NCBI GenBank assembly: GCA_958296225.1
Contig: OY282456.1
Location: 1,922,001-1,986,000, forward strand
Source of the DNA: an uncultured Dehalococcoidia bacterium
Lineage (GTDB): Bacteria > Chloroflexota > Dehalococcoidia > Lucifugimonadales > UBA3495
Length of the DNA stretch: 64,000 bases
Direction of reading: 5' to 3'
Shown piece by piece: positions 44,386 through 52,475 of this stretch. Position 1 is the stretch's first letter. Each line of letters begins with the position of its first letter. Both the position numbers and the translations under genes were made by a program. The notes under the pieces are model-generated. The model had not been told where the DNA came from. It did not search any database and saw only the letters and a list, made by a program, of their open reading frames with translations.

Positions 44386-44838
44386 CCGGCTTGTCCAGCC
44401 GGTCGGGGAACGACGCCGCCATCTCAGTGGCCGCCGCCGCTCCCTCCGGGTTGCCCACGTAGTGGCCCCGGTGGCTATTCAAAATCTGGCAAGCATCGTC
44501 CAAGCCTGCGCGTAATCCGTAATGTTAAAGTGACGGGTGGGCTTGTCCGACTCCCCATGCCCCGGCATATCAAAGGCATAGCAGGTGTAATGCCGGCTGA
44601 AAGCGTCAATGACGGAACTCCAGGCCCAGGTGGACGTGCCCAGCGGGTGGAGCATAACCGGCGGGTAGCCGGCGCCCTGCTCGACAAAGCGCATATTGTC
44701 TTCGCGGGTTTCAACCGTATCGGCAAGGTCGCGCCGCACAAACATAATCGCGGCCTCCTGGATGTAACCGGATGCAGCGCCGGCGGGATGGCCCGCGGGA
44801 GAGCCCATACAGAGGACAGCCCGTTGCTGCAATGCCAA
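44370..44838 (-). pseudogene. Alpha/beta hydrolase remnant with frameshift
   Basis: The first part reads NMRFVEQGAGYPPVMLHPLG, WSSVIDAFSRHYTCYAFDMP and GHGESDKPTRHFNITDYAQA, a normal alpha/beta-hydrolase N-terminus. Near 44500 the homology moves to another frame: LDDACQILNSHRGHYVGNPE and GAAAATEMAASFPDRLDK. The nucleophile elbow, normally VGNSLGG, reads VGNPEGA, so the catalytic Ser is lost too. It runs into the amidase remnant. Confidence 0.72.
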
Positions 44839-44876
44839 CGACGGCCCGGTACAATGTCAATCGCCAATAAACCGTA

Positions 44877-44999
44877 GGTAGCATTTCGTTTTAGGTGGTT
44901 TGAGGCGCTATACCGTCGTTTTGACGGCGGGCATAGGCACGACTCATGAGGTCGCCCCTACCGTTCCAAATGTTAAACCACCTAAATTGCAGCGCTACC
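44877..44999. mobile_element. 123-bp MITE with perfect 9-bp target duplication
   Basis: The ends GGTAGCATTTCGTTTTAGG and CCTAAATTGCAGCGCTACC are inverted repeats (shared GGTAGC and TTTAGGTGGTTT). It is flanked on both sides by TAAACCGTA (44868-44876 and 45000-45008). The terminus resembles that of the large elements (GGCAGCG...AGGTGGT), and both families make 9-base duplications, so the same transposase may move them. Confidence 0.88.
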
Positions 45000-45343
45000 T
45001 AAACCGTAACGACGGCCAGGAGCCGACGGGAAACGCGCGCTTTACTTTCAGGACTGCCGGGTTACAGGACTGCCGGGTTATGGGAATACTTACCAGTCAT
45101 ATGCAGCAGCTCATCGCCGGACAGCGACTTATCTTTGCCGCTACGGTGTGCCCCGACGGCACGCCGAACCTGTCGCCCAAAGGCACGGCGCTGGTTTGGG
45201 ACGACGACCACATCCTGTTCATCGACCTGGCCTCGCCGGGCACGATGCGCAACCAGGCATCCAACCCGGCCATCGAGCCGAACGTAGTCGACGTGTTCCT
45301 GCGCAAAGGCTACCGATTCAAGGGCTAGGCCGCCGTCCACGCG

Positions 45344-45901
45344 GGCAGCGTTCCGTTGCCGGCGGTCGGGGTTTTGCAAAGCCATTAAAGCCCTCTCCCC
45401 TTGTGGGAGAGGGTTGGGAGAGGGGTAGCCCTCCGCCTCCGGCACCCGCAAAACCCGCCGCCCGCACTTTGCCCCGGCCCGGCCCACTGACAACCCCCCT
45501 TTGACAATTGCGAACATCGGTACTATACTGCAACCTGTCACGTGAATCTCAGTCCTGCCAGAGGTCAACCGGTCGTCAACGGCCAGTCAGCACAAAATCG
45601 CATACCGGCGTCGTGGAGACCCCTCGTCCAATGCTTACGCGAGTACGGTCTAACCGGCCAACAGCGAATGCCACCGCGCTGCGTGGCCGCGCCCTTAAAG
45701 CGCGGTTCACGAACCATCGGAGCAAAACTTTGCGTAAATCCCCCGGCCGTGGGGCTGACAATGACCGGTAACCTCTGGCTCGCCCACCCCATCCCGCCAA
45801 CCGCCCGAACCCCGACAGCCTGAACCAGCAAGGAGCATCGCCGGTGAACCCAGCCCACCACCTCAAAGGAATAACCAAACCACCTGAAACGGAACGCTGA
45901 C
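45344..45901 (+). mobile_element. MITE-like element, copy 3, with 9-bp target duplication
   Basis: 558 bp from GGCAGCGTTCCGTTGCC to GGAACGCTGAC. It is flanked by GTCCACGCG on the left (45335-45343) and the right (45902-45910). Removing the element and one copy of the duplication rejoins the PNPOx-like gene in frame, which proves insertion. Internal parts are as in the other copies. The terminal GCC is GAC here. Confidence 0.93.
45536..45843 (+). ncRNA. Candidate structured RNA in mobile repeat, copy 3 (covarying stem)
   Basis: The promoter is TTGACA 45501-45506 and TATACT 45524-45529. The hairpin arms are CCGCGC (45687-45692) and GCGCGG (45700-45705), where the other copies have CTGCGC and GCGCAG. 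A U-A pair has become C-G, with both sides changed together. The outward AAGGAG and GTG lie at 45830-45846. Confidence 0.55.
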
Positions 45902-46059
45902 GTCCACGCGGACGGCCCGGTGTACGACGCCGTGCTGGAGCGGCGCCACCGAGGACGAAATGCGCCAGGAGTGTCAATCCTATTGGGACGCCCGCAGCGC
46001 GGAATGGCGGCAAGGCCAAAGCGCTAACCAAATCTCCGGTCCGGACGGCGCATAACAAA

Positions 46060-46086
46060 AAGGCCCGGGGACGCATCCCCGGGCCG
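46060..46086 (-). terminator. Rho-independent terminator of the cyclase unit
   Basis: On the minus strand GGCCCGGGG and CCCCGGGCC form a 9-bp stem with a 6-base loop, followed by TTTTTGTT. It lies downstream of the small ORF and the cyclase gene. Confidence 0.8.
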
Positions 46087-46113
46087 GTCGGCAAAGAAAG
46101 GGGCCTGCGGGTT

Positions 46114-46212
46114 TTAGTCCGCTGCCTGCGGAGCGGGCCGGCCCGCCCGGCGCGCCCGCGCCCGCAAGTCGTCCATCGTGACGGCAGATTCGTTAGCCTC
46201 GGCTATGTCCAC
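46114..46212 (-). CDS. Very small ORF after the cyclase gene, ends in PAPQAAD
   Basis: 32 codons starting GTG, with MDDLRARARRAGRP inside, directly between the cyclase gene and the terminator. The C-terminal PQAAD is the same as that of the small membrane protein at 48160. GGGAGG lies very close to the GTG; an ATG at codon 13 is another possible start. It is a weak call. Confidence 0.3.
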   Translation of the reverse strand: MDIAEANESAVTMDDLRARARRAGRPAPQAAD

Positions 46213-46234
46213 GCCTCCCTGCGCCGGCTGCCGT

Positions 46235-47188
46235 CTAGAATACCGCCACCGGGTTCACCGGCGAGCCGGTGGTGTTCTGTAGCCGCAGCGGATTAATGCT
46301 GACCATAAATGTCCAGCGATTGCGCTCCCGGCAGGCTTCCGACGCCTCTTCCAGGTTGGCGTTATCCAGAATCCACAGACCCATGGCGGTGATGGACACC
46401 TGATGCACCGGGTTGGTCAGCTGGCCGGGATACTGCGGCGGGCTCACGTCGTTGCCGGTGTCCGAGCCCAGCACGGCGATGTCGCGCTCCTTGAACAGGG
46501 GCAGGCAGGCGGCCTGGCAGGCCGTGGCGCCGGCCTCCCGCGGCACCGGCCCTTCGACCGCGCGCCGCCGCAGTTGGCCCGTCCGCACCAGCAGCGCGTC
46601 GCCCGATTCAACGCGGAACCCGCAGCGCTCCTCGGCGGCCAGGATGTCGTCGGGCATCACGCCTTCGCCGCGCTCCACCCAGTCAATGCCGCGCACCAGC
46701 GGAACGTCCACCAGCACGCCGCGGGTGATAAAGCCTTTCCTCGCCTGCTCCACCGAACACACCGTCGCGCCCAGGCTGGTGGACACCAGGTGCGCCGGTT
46801 TGCCGTTGTAGGTTTTCCCGTTCCAGAAAAAGTGGGCCAGACTGTCCACGTGAGTAACCGAAACGCCGTGGAAAATCATCCCGATGTAGTCCATTGCCAC
46901 GGCCGAGGGACGCGACGATACCTTGTCCCCCGTGGCCCAGCCTTCGCCGCTCTCCACCATGTAATGCACCGGCGGCGCCGGCACGTCCACCGCCGGGTCC
47001 CAGGTGATGTCCCGCGACAAAGAAACACAGTGGCCCTCCTGCACCGTAGCCAGAGCCGAACGGGTCTTCTCCGGCGTGATGAGGTTGGGCGTACCCAATT
47101 CGTCGTCATCGCCCCAGCGCCCCCAGTTGGAGAGGCTGTCAAACCAGCCCAGCACTTCCTGCTCCGATGGAATCCCGGCTTGCGGCAT
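46235..47188 (-). CDS. Cyclase family protein (kynurenine formamidase-like hydrolase)
   Basis: 317 residues of the putative-cyclase/KynB metal hydrolase family. The metal motif HxGTHxDxxxH appears as HGVSVTHVDSLAHFFW (residues about 105-120), with a later GSDTGND and HQVSITAMGL. The start at 47188 follows GGGAGGG. No tryptophan-degradation genes stand next to it, so the natural substrate (formamide, lactone or other) is open. Confidence 0.87.
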   Translation of the reverse strand: MPQAGIPSEQEVLGWFDSLSNWGRWGDDDELGTPNLITPEKTRSALATVQEGHCVSLSRDITWDPAVDVPAPPVHYMVESGEGWATGDKVSSRPSAVAMDYIGMIFHGVSVTHVDSLAHFFWNGKTYNGKPAHLVSTSLGATVCSVEQARKGFITRGVLVDVPLVRGIDWVERGEGVMPDDILAAEERCGFRVESGDALLVRTGQLRRRAVEGPVPREAGATACQAACLPLFKERDIAVLGSDTGNDVSPPQYPGQLTNPVHQVSITAMGLWILDNANLEEASEACRERNRWTFMVSINPLRLQNTTGSPVNPVAVF

Positions 47189-47277
47189 AAGGCATCCCTC
47201 CCGTCTTGGCGTCAATCGTGGCGTTGGGCGGCATTATGACGCAGGGCCGGGGCCGGCGCAACCGGCAGCGGTCAGCG

Positions 47278-47830
47278 AGTAGCGTTCCGTTGCCGGCGGT
47301 CGGGGTTTTGCAAAGTCATTAAAGCCCTCTCCCCCTGTGGGAGAGGGTTGGGAGAGGAGTAGCGCTCCCGCTCCGGCGCCCGCAAAACCCGCCGCCCAGA
47401 CTTTGCGCCGGCCCACTGACAAACCCCCTTTGACAACCGCGAACATCGGTACTATACTGCAATCTATCACGTGAATCTCAGTCCCGCCAGAGGTCAACCG
47501 GTCGTCAACGGCCAGTCAGCACAAAATCGCATACCGGCGTCGTGGAGACCCCTCGTCCAATGCTTACGCGAGTACGGTCTAACCGGCCAACAGCGACTGC
47601 CACCGCGCTGCGTGGCTGCGCCTTCCAAGCGCAGTTCACGAACCATCGGAGCAAAACTTTGCGTAAATCCCCCGGCCGTGGGGCTGACAATGACCGGTAA
47701 CCTCTGGCTCGCCCACCGCATCCCGCCAACCACCCGAACCCCGATAGCCTGAACCAGCAAGGAGCATCGCCAATGAACCCAGCCCACCACCTCAGAGGAA
47801 TAACCATACCACCTGAAACGGAACGCTGCC
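47278..47830 (+). mobile_element. MITE-like element, copy 4
   Basis: The left end is slightly eroded (AGTAGCGTTCCGTTGCC), the right end is GGAACGCTGCC. Direct repeats GTCAGCG stand at 47271-47277 and 47833-47839 and are the probable trace of a target duplication. Only about 1.4 kb separate copies 3 and 4, in the same orientation, with the cyclase gene between them. Confidence 0.85.
47465..47772 (+). ncRNA. Candidate structured RNA in mobile repeat, copy 4
   Basis: The promoter is TTGACA 47430-47435 and TATACT 47453-47458. The hairpin is as in copy 2 (CTGCGC and GCGCAG, with a CCTTCCAA loop). The 93-codon GTG frame from 47471 is open. The outward AAGGAG and ATG lie at 47759-47775. Confidence 0.5.
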
Positions 47831-47924
47831 CTGTCAGCGGAAAGGGCAGGAACGCGGGAATACCAAATCCGGGGAGCCGGACTCCCCGGATTCCAGTGCG
47901 ACGGTCTGTATGCGAGCGGGCCGG

Positions 47925-48074
47925 TCAGTCCGCCGGCTGCGGGGCGGCCTCTTCCTGCTGCATTGGGGGCGCGGGGTTGGCCGCGTTCTGCTTGCGGCGG
48001 ATGAAGTACCGGGGCGCGATGACCCACAAGGCGAACAGTCCTGCAAAAGCGGCAACGGCGACAATGGCAATCAT
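47925..48074 (-). CDS. Tiny single-pass membrane protein, paralogue 1
   Basis: 49 residues: MIAIVAVAAFAGLFALWVIA forms a membrane helix, stopped by PRYFIRRK, then a polar tail ending PQPAD. It is a close paralogue of the next gene upstream at 48160, in tandem on the same strand. Small single-helix proteins of this type are often subunits or stabilisers of membrane complexes; no partner is evident here. Confidence 0.65.
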   Translation of the reverse strand: MIAIVAVAAFAGLFALWVIAPRYFIRRKQNAANPAPPMQQEEAAPQPAD

Positions 48075-48159
48075 GGCTGGTCTGTCTCCGGTTCGGATTA
48101 TGCGGAAAGCCCAGAGGACAATACCTCCGGGCCGTGATTTCGGGTTATGGGGACGGGTT

Positions 48160-48309
48160 CTAGTCGGCAGCTTGGGGCGCGAACTCGTCCTGCGGCGTGG
48201 CGACCACGGGCCGGGCCGCGTTCTCGCGCCGGCGCAGGATGAAGCGGGGCACGATGACCCAGAGGGCGAATAGTCCAACGAAAGCGGCGCCGGCGGCTAT
48301 GGCAATCAT
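48160..48309 (-). CDS. Tiny single-pass membrane protein, paralogue 2
   Basis: 49 residues, MIAIAAGAAFVGLFALWVIV, then PRFILRRRENAA and a tail ending PQAAD. It shares MIAI, the GLFALWVI core, the PR(Y/F) stop-transfer and the PQxAD end with the paralogue at 47925. Conserved length, start and both ends between two copies argue that these are real genes. Confidence 0.68.
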   Translation of the reverse strand: MIAIAAGAAFVGLFALWVIVPRFILRRRENAARPVVATPQDEFAPQAAD

Positions 48310-48428
48310 TTCAATCTGTCTCCAAGCTGGTTTGGGCAACGCTGCCCGTTTCTGTTGGGAGGCAGTATGACCGCCGGTTGTTACGCCGGTTTTGCGCTTA
48401 TGTTACGCCCGTGTAACAAGTTGCGGAA

Positions 48429-49517
48429 TTATTGCCTCGCTTCAACCCCCAGCCACCAGTGGCGGCCTTTGCCCCGGCGTTTGCGCTCGTACCCCCGCGC
48501 CCGCAGCTCCAGCCCAAACTTGCGCTGGCTGTGCGCCAGATAGCCGTTGTCCAGACACCAGCGGGCGTATGCGGTGTAGAGGTCGCCGGCCAAAGCCATC
48601 GCTTTCGTTCCGGTGGCGCAGGCGCCGGCGACAAACTCGTCCACCGGCCCCGGCGCGCTGGCCTGGGATGCCACGGTGATGCGCGGCTGCGGAATGCCCA
48701 CGGGCGCAACCCAGCCCGTGGCCGGTTCCTGCCCAACTACGCCGTCCCCATTATTGCGCCGCAGTCGCCCCGACCCGCTGCCGTAGCCCCCCTCCGCTCT
48801 AACGGGACTGCCCGCCGGAACCTCCGCGGCTAGCCGGCCGGCCAGCTCACCCATCGCCCCGTAATCGCCCGCCGCCGCTCGCACCGCCAGATCTATATCG
48901 GCCCCGTCGAGACAGTAGGAAACGAACCCGGTCAAATCAAGATAACGGAGCAGTCCGCTGATGTCTGCCCACCGCACCTCCTGCCCGTGCAAATCGGTAA
49001 AGTCGAGGGTAAGTTCCAGGGCCGGGGCGGCAAAGACCTGTCGATAGCCGGCGGGGATATTCCAGGTGGGCGCAAGCAGGTTCCGGTCTATGCTGTGGGC
49101 GATCAGGTAGATGGCCGCCCGCGCCGCCCGCAGGTTGGCCTCCGGTTCGTCCAGGGGGCTGGAACCGTAGGCCGCTTGCAATTCCCGCTGGGTTTGCAGC
49201 GCGGACAACGCGAACGCGCCGCGAATCTGGTTGCCGGCGCAGCGCACCAGGGATTGATGGTCGGACAGCTCCAGCGGGACGCCGGCCGCAGCGGTATCGC
49301 CGTTTTGCAGGTAAAGTTCCGCGCGGGCCGGCACGAAGGCGGCGGTAATCAACCCCCGGTGCGACGCCCCAAACAGCGCCATCGCCAGGCACAGATTCTC
49401 CCGGGCCAGGCGCACGCGCTCGCCCGGCGTCAGCGCCCCTGCCGCCGGTGTCGGAATCACCTGAACCGCCTTCAAGCTGCCCTCACCCTGGCCCTCCCCC
49501 AGAGGGAGAGGGGACAT
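48429..49517 (-). CDS. Protein with a P4-primase-type C-terminal winged helix
   Basis: About 360 residues. The C-terminal 65 residues (FVAGACATGTKAMALAGDLY, TAYARWCLDNGYLAHSQRKF, ERKRRGKGRHWWLGV) match the winged-helix end of phage and plasmid P4/D5-type primase-helicases. The N-terminal 280 residues are not recognised and carry no Walker A motif, so it is not a helicase. The first ten residues are encoded by a CCCTCTCCC-type palindrome and are probably not translated; a start near GTG codon 20 is possible. It could be a decayed or domesticated mobile-element protein. Confidence 0.55.
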   Translation of the reverse strand: MSPLPLGEGQGEGSLKAVQVIPTPAAGALTPGERVRLARENLCLAMALFGASHRGLITAAFVPARAELYLQNGDTAAAGVPLELSDHQSLVRCAGNQIRGAFALSALQTQRELQAAYGSSPLDEPEANLRAARAAIYLIAHSIDRNLLAPTWNIPAGYRQVFAAPALELTLDFTDLHGQEVRWADISGLLRYLDLTGFVSYCLDGADIDLAVRAAAGDYGAMGELAGRLAAEVPAGSPVRAEGGYGSGSGRLRRNNGDGVVGQEPATGWVAPVGIPQPRITVASQASAPGPVDEFVAGACATGTKAMALAGDLYTAYARWCLDNGYLAHSQRKFGLELRARGYERKRRGKGRHWWLGVEARQ

Positions 49518-49540
49518 TTTCCGCTAGGCGTTGCTGTCCA

Positions 49541-50512
49541 TTAGGCGTTGATGTCCATTACCACTTTGATGATGCCGTCCTGACGCTGCTCGTACATATC
49601 ATAGGCGCTCTGGATGTCGGAGAAGCCCACGCGATGGGTAATCAGCTCGGCCGGGTCGGCCCAGCCCCGGGCGCGCAGGTCCACCATATCCTGAATCTGG
49701 CTGATGGGGTCGCCGCTGCGGGCGCCGGTGGTGGGGATGATGCGGGGCTGCTTGTCCATCCAGAGGTTATGCTCAACCGGCACCATGTGGTCGGTCTGCA
49801 CGCCGAACACGATGACCTGCCCGAACTGGCGCACCTGGCGGAAACACTCGTTCAGCGAGTCGGGATAGCCGGCCGCCTCCACGCACACGTCGGGGCCGCG
49901 CCCTTTCGTAATCTCCATCACCGCCTCGGCCACGTCCTGCCGGTCCGGGTTGATGCGGTGGGTGGAACCCATCTGCTTGGACTTCTCCAGCCGGTAGTCC
50001 AGCGGGTCAACCACGATGACGTGGCGCGCGCCCATACGGGACAGAATCATGGTGAAGCTCAGGCCGATGCTGCCCTGGCCGAAAATCAGGATGCTCTGCT
50101 GCAAGGGGCTGCCCATCTGGCGGCAGGAATACAGCACGGTTCCCGGCGGTTGGCACATTACCCACTCGTCCAGGCCGCCCGATTCGGGCAGCAGGGCCAT
50201 CCGCCCCGGTTGGGAGACCACATACTCGCAGAGGCCGCCGGTACCGGAGTAGGGTATGGCAATGACCCGCTGGCCTTCCCGAAACTCGTCGGTCTTGCTC
50301 TCCACAATAACGCCGGCCAGTTCGTGGGCGCCGCGACAGGGCGCCAGGGGGTACTCCGACTCGTCAAGCACCGGGCCGTAGGTATGACGAATATCGGAAC
50401 CGCACACGCTGACGCGCTCCATTTTAACCAGCACCTGGCCGTCGGCGGGGGCCGGGGTGTCAACTTCGGTGAACTCCCAACGCTTGGGGGCGACTAGTTG
50501 GGCTGCTTTCAT
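49541..50512 (-). CDS. Zinc-dependent alcohol dehydrogenase-like MDR protein
   Basis: Medium-chain dehydrogenase, 323 residues. Catalytic zinc ligands are Cys in SVCGSDIRHT (about 38) and the His-Glu of GAHELAG. The nucleotide site is ILIFGQGSIGLSFTMIL (a GxGxxG variant) with Asp at the end of the second strand (VVDPLDYR). The lobe with four structural-zinc Cys is missing, as in several threonine/sorbitol dehydrogenase relatives. The substrate is unknown. Confidence 0.88.
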   Translation of the reverse strand: MKAAQLVAPKRWEFTEVDTPAPADGQVLVKMERVSVCGSDIRHTYGPVLDESEYPLAPCRGAHELAGVIVESKTDEFREGQRVIAIPYSGTGGLCEYVVSQPGRMALLPESGGLDEWVMCQPPGTVLYSCRQMGSPLQQSILIFGQGSIGLSFTMILSRMGARHVIVVDPLDYRLEKSKQMGSTHRINPDRQDVAEAVMEITKGRGPDVCVEAAGYPDSLNECFRQVRQFGQVIVFGVQTDHMVPVEHNLWMDKQPRIIPTTGARSGDPISQIQDMVDLRARGWADPAELITHRVGFSDIQSAYDMYEQRQDGIIKVVMDINA

Positions 50513-50609
50513 ATCAGGACTGCTCCTTGTGAATCGACCGGCGACCAGTAAAAACCGCGCCGGATGGGTTCGTCAATCATAGTATGCCGTCGCAGTTGGG
50601 GCAAGCCGC

Positions 50610-51212
50610 CTACTCATCGCGCGGCGGGCGGCGGCGATGCTGGAAAATGTCGGCAAGGGGTATCGCCAGGCCGGGGAGCAAGGGCGTGGTCAACGTATCC
50701 CCAACGCCCAGCGTGGGCCGCTCCACGTAGTCGCCATCCCGCAGTTCCAGCGGCGTAACCGTATCGTGGCGCGGGTCAAAAATCCAGTATTCGGGGATGC
50801 CGGCATCGGCGTAAATCCGCCGCTTCTGCACCAGGTCGCGATTGCGGTCTGAGGACAGGATTTCCACCACGATGTCCGGCACGCCTTCCACGTACCCGCC
50901 GGCCCCGCCGATGTCGTCGCGTCCGGTCAGGATGATGACCAGGTCCGGTTCTACTGCCCGTTGCAGTCTCCCCGACAGAATTGTGGTTATGTCCTGGTAC
51001 ACTTCTGCCGGGGGTTGCGCGAAGCGGTCAAGATAAAGGGCAAAGTGCAGATATAATTGCCCCATCAGAAACTGGTGGTCCTTGGTAGCTGTGGCCATAA
51101 CGTAGAGTACCCCGTCAACCAGCTCCAGCCGTTCATCCGTCTCACCCAGGGCCAGGAATTCCTCCGGCGACATCCGGGTTCCGGTACGCAGTTTCAATTT
51201 TGCGGTGGTCAT
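50610..51212 (-). CDS. Uma2 family protein, third of a tandem triplet
   Basis: 200 residues: RMSPEEFLALGETDERLELV, PDLVIILTGRDDIGG, then VPDIVVEILSSDRNRDLVQK and IPEYWIFDPRHD, with the full PD-(D/E)XK residue set. It is preceded by GGCAAGGAGG. It follows the second triplet member by 21 bases and is last in the operon that starts with the MntA/HepT pair. Confidence 0.87.
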   Translation of the reverse strand: MTTAKLKLRTGTRMSPEEFLALGETDERLELVDGVLYVMATATKDHQFLMGQLYLHFALYLDRFAQPPAEVYQDITTILSGRLQRAVEPDLVIILTGRDDIGGAGGYVEGVPDIVVEILSSDRNRDLVQKRRIYADAGIPEYWIFDPRHDTVTPLELRDGDYVERPTLGVGDTLTTPLLPGLAIPLADIFQHRRRPPRDE

Positions 51213-51233
51213 AACAGCCTCCTTGCCCGGCGA

Positions 51234-51833
51234 TTATTCGTCGCGCGGCGGGCGGCGGCGATGCTGGAAAATGCCGGCAAGGGGTACGGCCAGGCCGGGG
51301 AGCAGCGGCGTAGTCAACGTATCCCCAACGCCCAGCGTGTCCCGCTCCACGTAGTCGCCATCCCGCAGTTCCAACGGGATTACCGTGTCATTGCGCGGGT
51401 CAAAAATCCAGTATTCCCGTACCCCTGACTCGGCGTAGAGGCGGCGCTTGCATTCCAAATCCCGTGCCCGGTCGGTGGACAGGATTTCCGCCACAATATC
51501 CGGCACGCCTTCCACATGACGAATGCCGCCGACATCAGTGCGCCCGCTGAGGATGATGACAATATCAGGCTCCGGAGCGCGCTGTAGTTCGTGTGACAGG
51601 ATAGTGGTCATATCGTGATGGACTTCCGCCGGCGGTTCATCAAACCCATCCAGATAAACCTCAATATAATGGCGAATCCAGTACATCAGGAACTGGTGGT
51701 CTTTGGTAGCTGTGGCCATAACGTAGAGTACCCCGTCAACCAGCTCCATCCGTTCATCCGTCTCGCCCAGGGCCAGGAATTCCTCCAGCGACATCCGGGT
51801 TCCGGTACGCAGTTTCAATTTTGCGGTAGTCAT
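51234..51833 (-). CDS. Uma2 family protein, second of a tandem triplet
   Basis: 199 residues, nearly the same as its neighbours (MTTAKLKLRTGTRMSLEEFL, VPDIVAEILSTDRARDLECK, VREYWIFDPRNDTV). In VPDIVAEIL the strand keeps Asp and Glu. The start at 51833 was chosen to match the others, after AAGGAGG; an upstream in-frame ATG lies in the spacer. Confidence 0.87.
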   Translation of the reverse strand: MTTAKLKLRTGTRMSLEEFLALGETDERMELVDGVLYVMATATKDHQFLMYWIRHYIEVYLDGFDEPPAEVHHDMTTILSHELQRAPEPDIVIILSGRTDVGGIRHVEGVPDIVAEILSTDRARDLECKRRLYAESGVREYWIFDPRNDTVIPLELRDGDYVERDTLGVGDTLTTPLLPGLAVPLAGIFQHRRRPPRDE

Positions 51834-51854
51834 AACAGCCTCCTTGCCCGGCAA

Positions 51855-52454
51855 TTATTCGTCGCGCGGCGGGCGGCGGCGATGCTGGAAAATGCCGGCA
51901 AGGGGTACGGCCAGGCCGGGGAGCAGCGGCGTAGTCAACGTATCCCCAACGCCCAGCGTGGGCCGCTCCATGTATTCGCCATCCCGCAGTTCCAACGGGA
52001 TTACCCTGTCATTGCGCGGGTCAAAAATCCAGTATTCGGGGATGCCGGCCTCTGCATAAATCTGCCGCTTGCGCACCAGGTCGCGGGCGCGGTCAGTGGA
52101 CAGGATTTCCACCACAATGTCCGGCGCGCCTTCCACGTGGACGACGCCGGACACGTCAGCGCGCCCGCTGAGGATGATGACCAGGTCCGGCTCCGGGGCG
52201 CGCTGCAATTCCCGGGACAGGATGGTGGTCATATCGGGAAACAGCTCGGCCGGCGGTTCCGCAAAGCCGTTAAGATAGCTGACCAGATGCCAAATCAGTT
52301 CGGCCAGCAGGAACTGGTGGTCACGACTGGCCGTTGGCATAATGTAAAGCACTCCGTCATCGAGCTCCCAGCAGCCCTCGGTTTCACCCAGGGCCAGGAA
52401 CTCGTCCAGGGACATCCGGGCTCCGGTGCGCAGTTTCGGCTTTGCGGTGGTCAT
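51855..52454 (-). CDS. Uma2 family protein, first of a tandem triplet
   Basis: 199 residues (MTTAKPKLRTGARMSLDEFL, APDIVVEILSTDRARDLVRK, IPEYWIFDPRNDRV). It follows the LLM oxidoreductase gene by 21 bases. Spacers of 21 bases with the same ribosome binding site separate all three copies, so the unit multiplied as gene plus leader. The N-terminal 60 and the middle differ most between copies. Confidence 0.87.
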   Translation of the reverse strand: MTTAKPKLRTGARMSLDEFLALGETEGCWELDDGVLYIMPTASRDHQFLLAELIWHLVSYLNGFAEPPAELFPDMTTILSRELQRAPEPDLVIILSGRADVSGVVHVEGAPDIVVEILSTDRARDLVRKRQIYAEAGIPEYWIFDPRNDRVIPLELRDGEYMERPTLGVGDTLTTPLLPGLAVPLAGIFQHRRRPPRDE

Positions 52455-52475
52455 AGCGGCAGCCTCCCCCGGCCT

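Larger units (their letters stand above)
45080..45960 (+). pseudogene. PNPOx-like flavin-binding protein gene interrupted by a mobile repeat
   Basis: From MGILTSHMQQLIAGQRLIF to FLRKGYRFKG the frame encodes a pyridoxamine 5'-phosphate oxidase-like protein (VCPDGTPNLSPKGTALVWDD, NVVDVFLRKGYRFKG). A TAG follows, where relatives continue. Mobile element copy 3 is inserted a few bases later, and after the element the frame resumes as VHADGPVYDAVLER. Beyond that the sequence shifts frame again (TEDEMRQECQSYWDARSAEW). The gene has thus been inactivated by a stop, an insertion and probably a frameshift. Confidence 0.8.

Noticed and set aside
48429..49517. Annotation as a P4-type primase-helicase
   Set aside because: Only the C-terminal winged helix matches; no Walker A/B or primase motifs are present.
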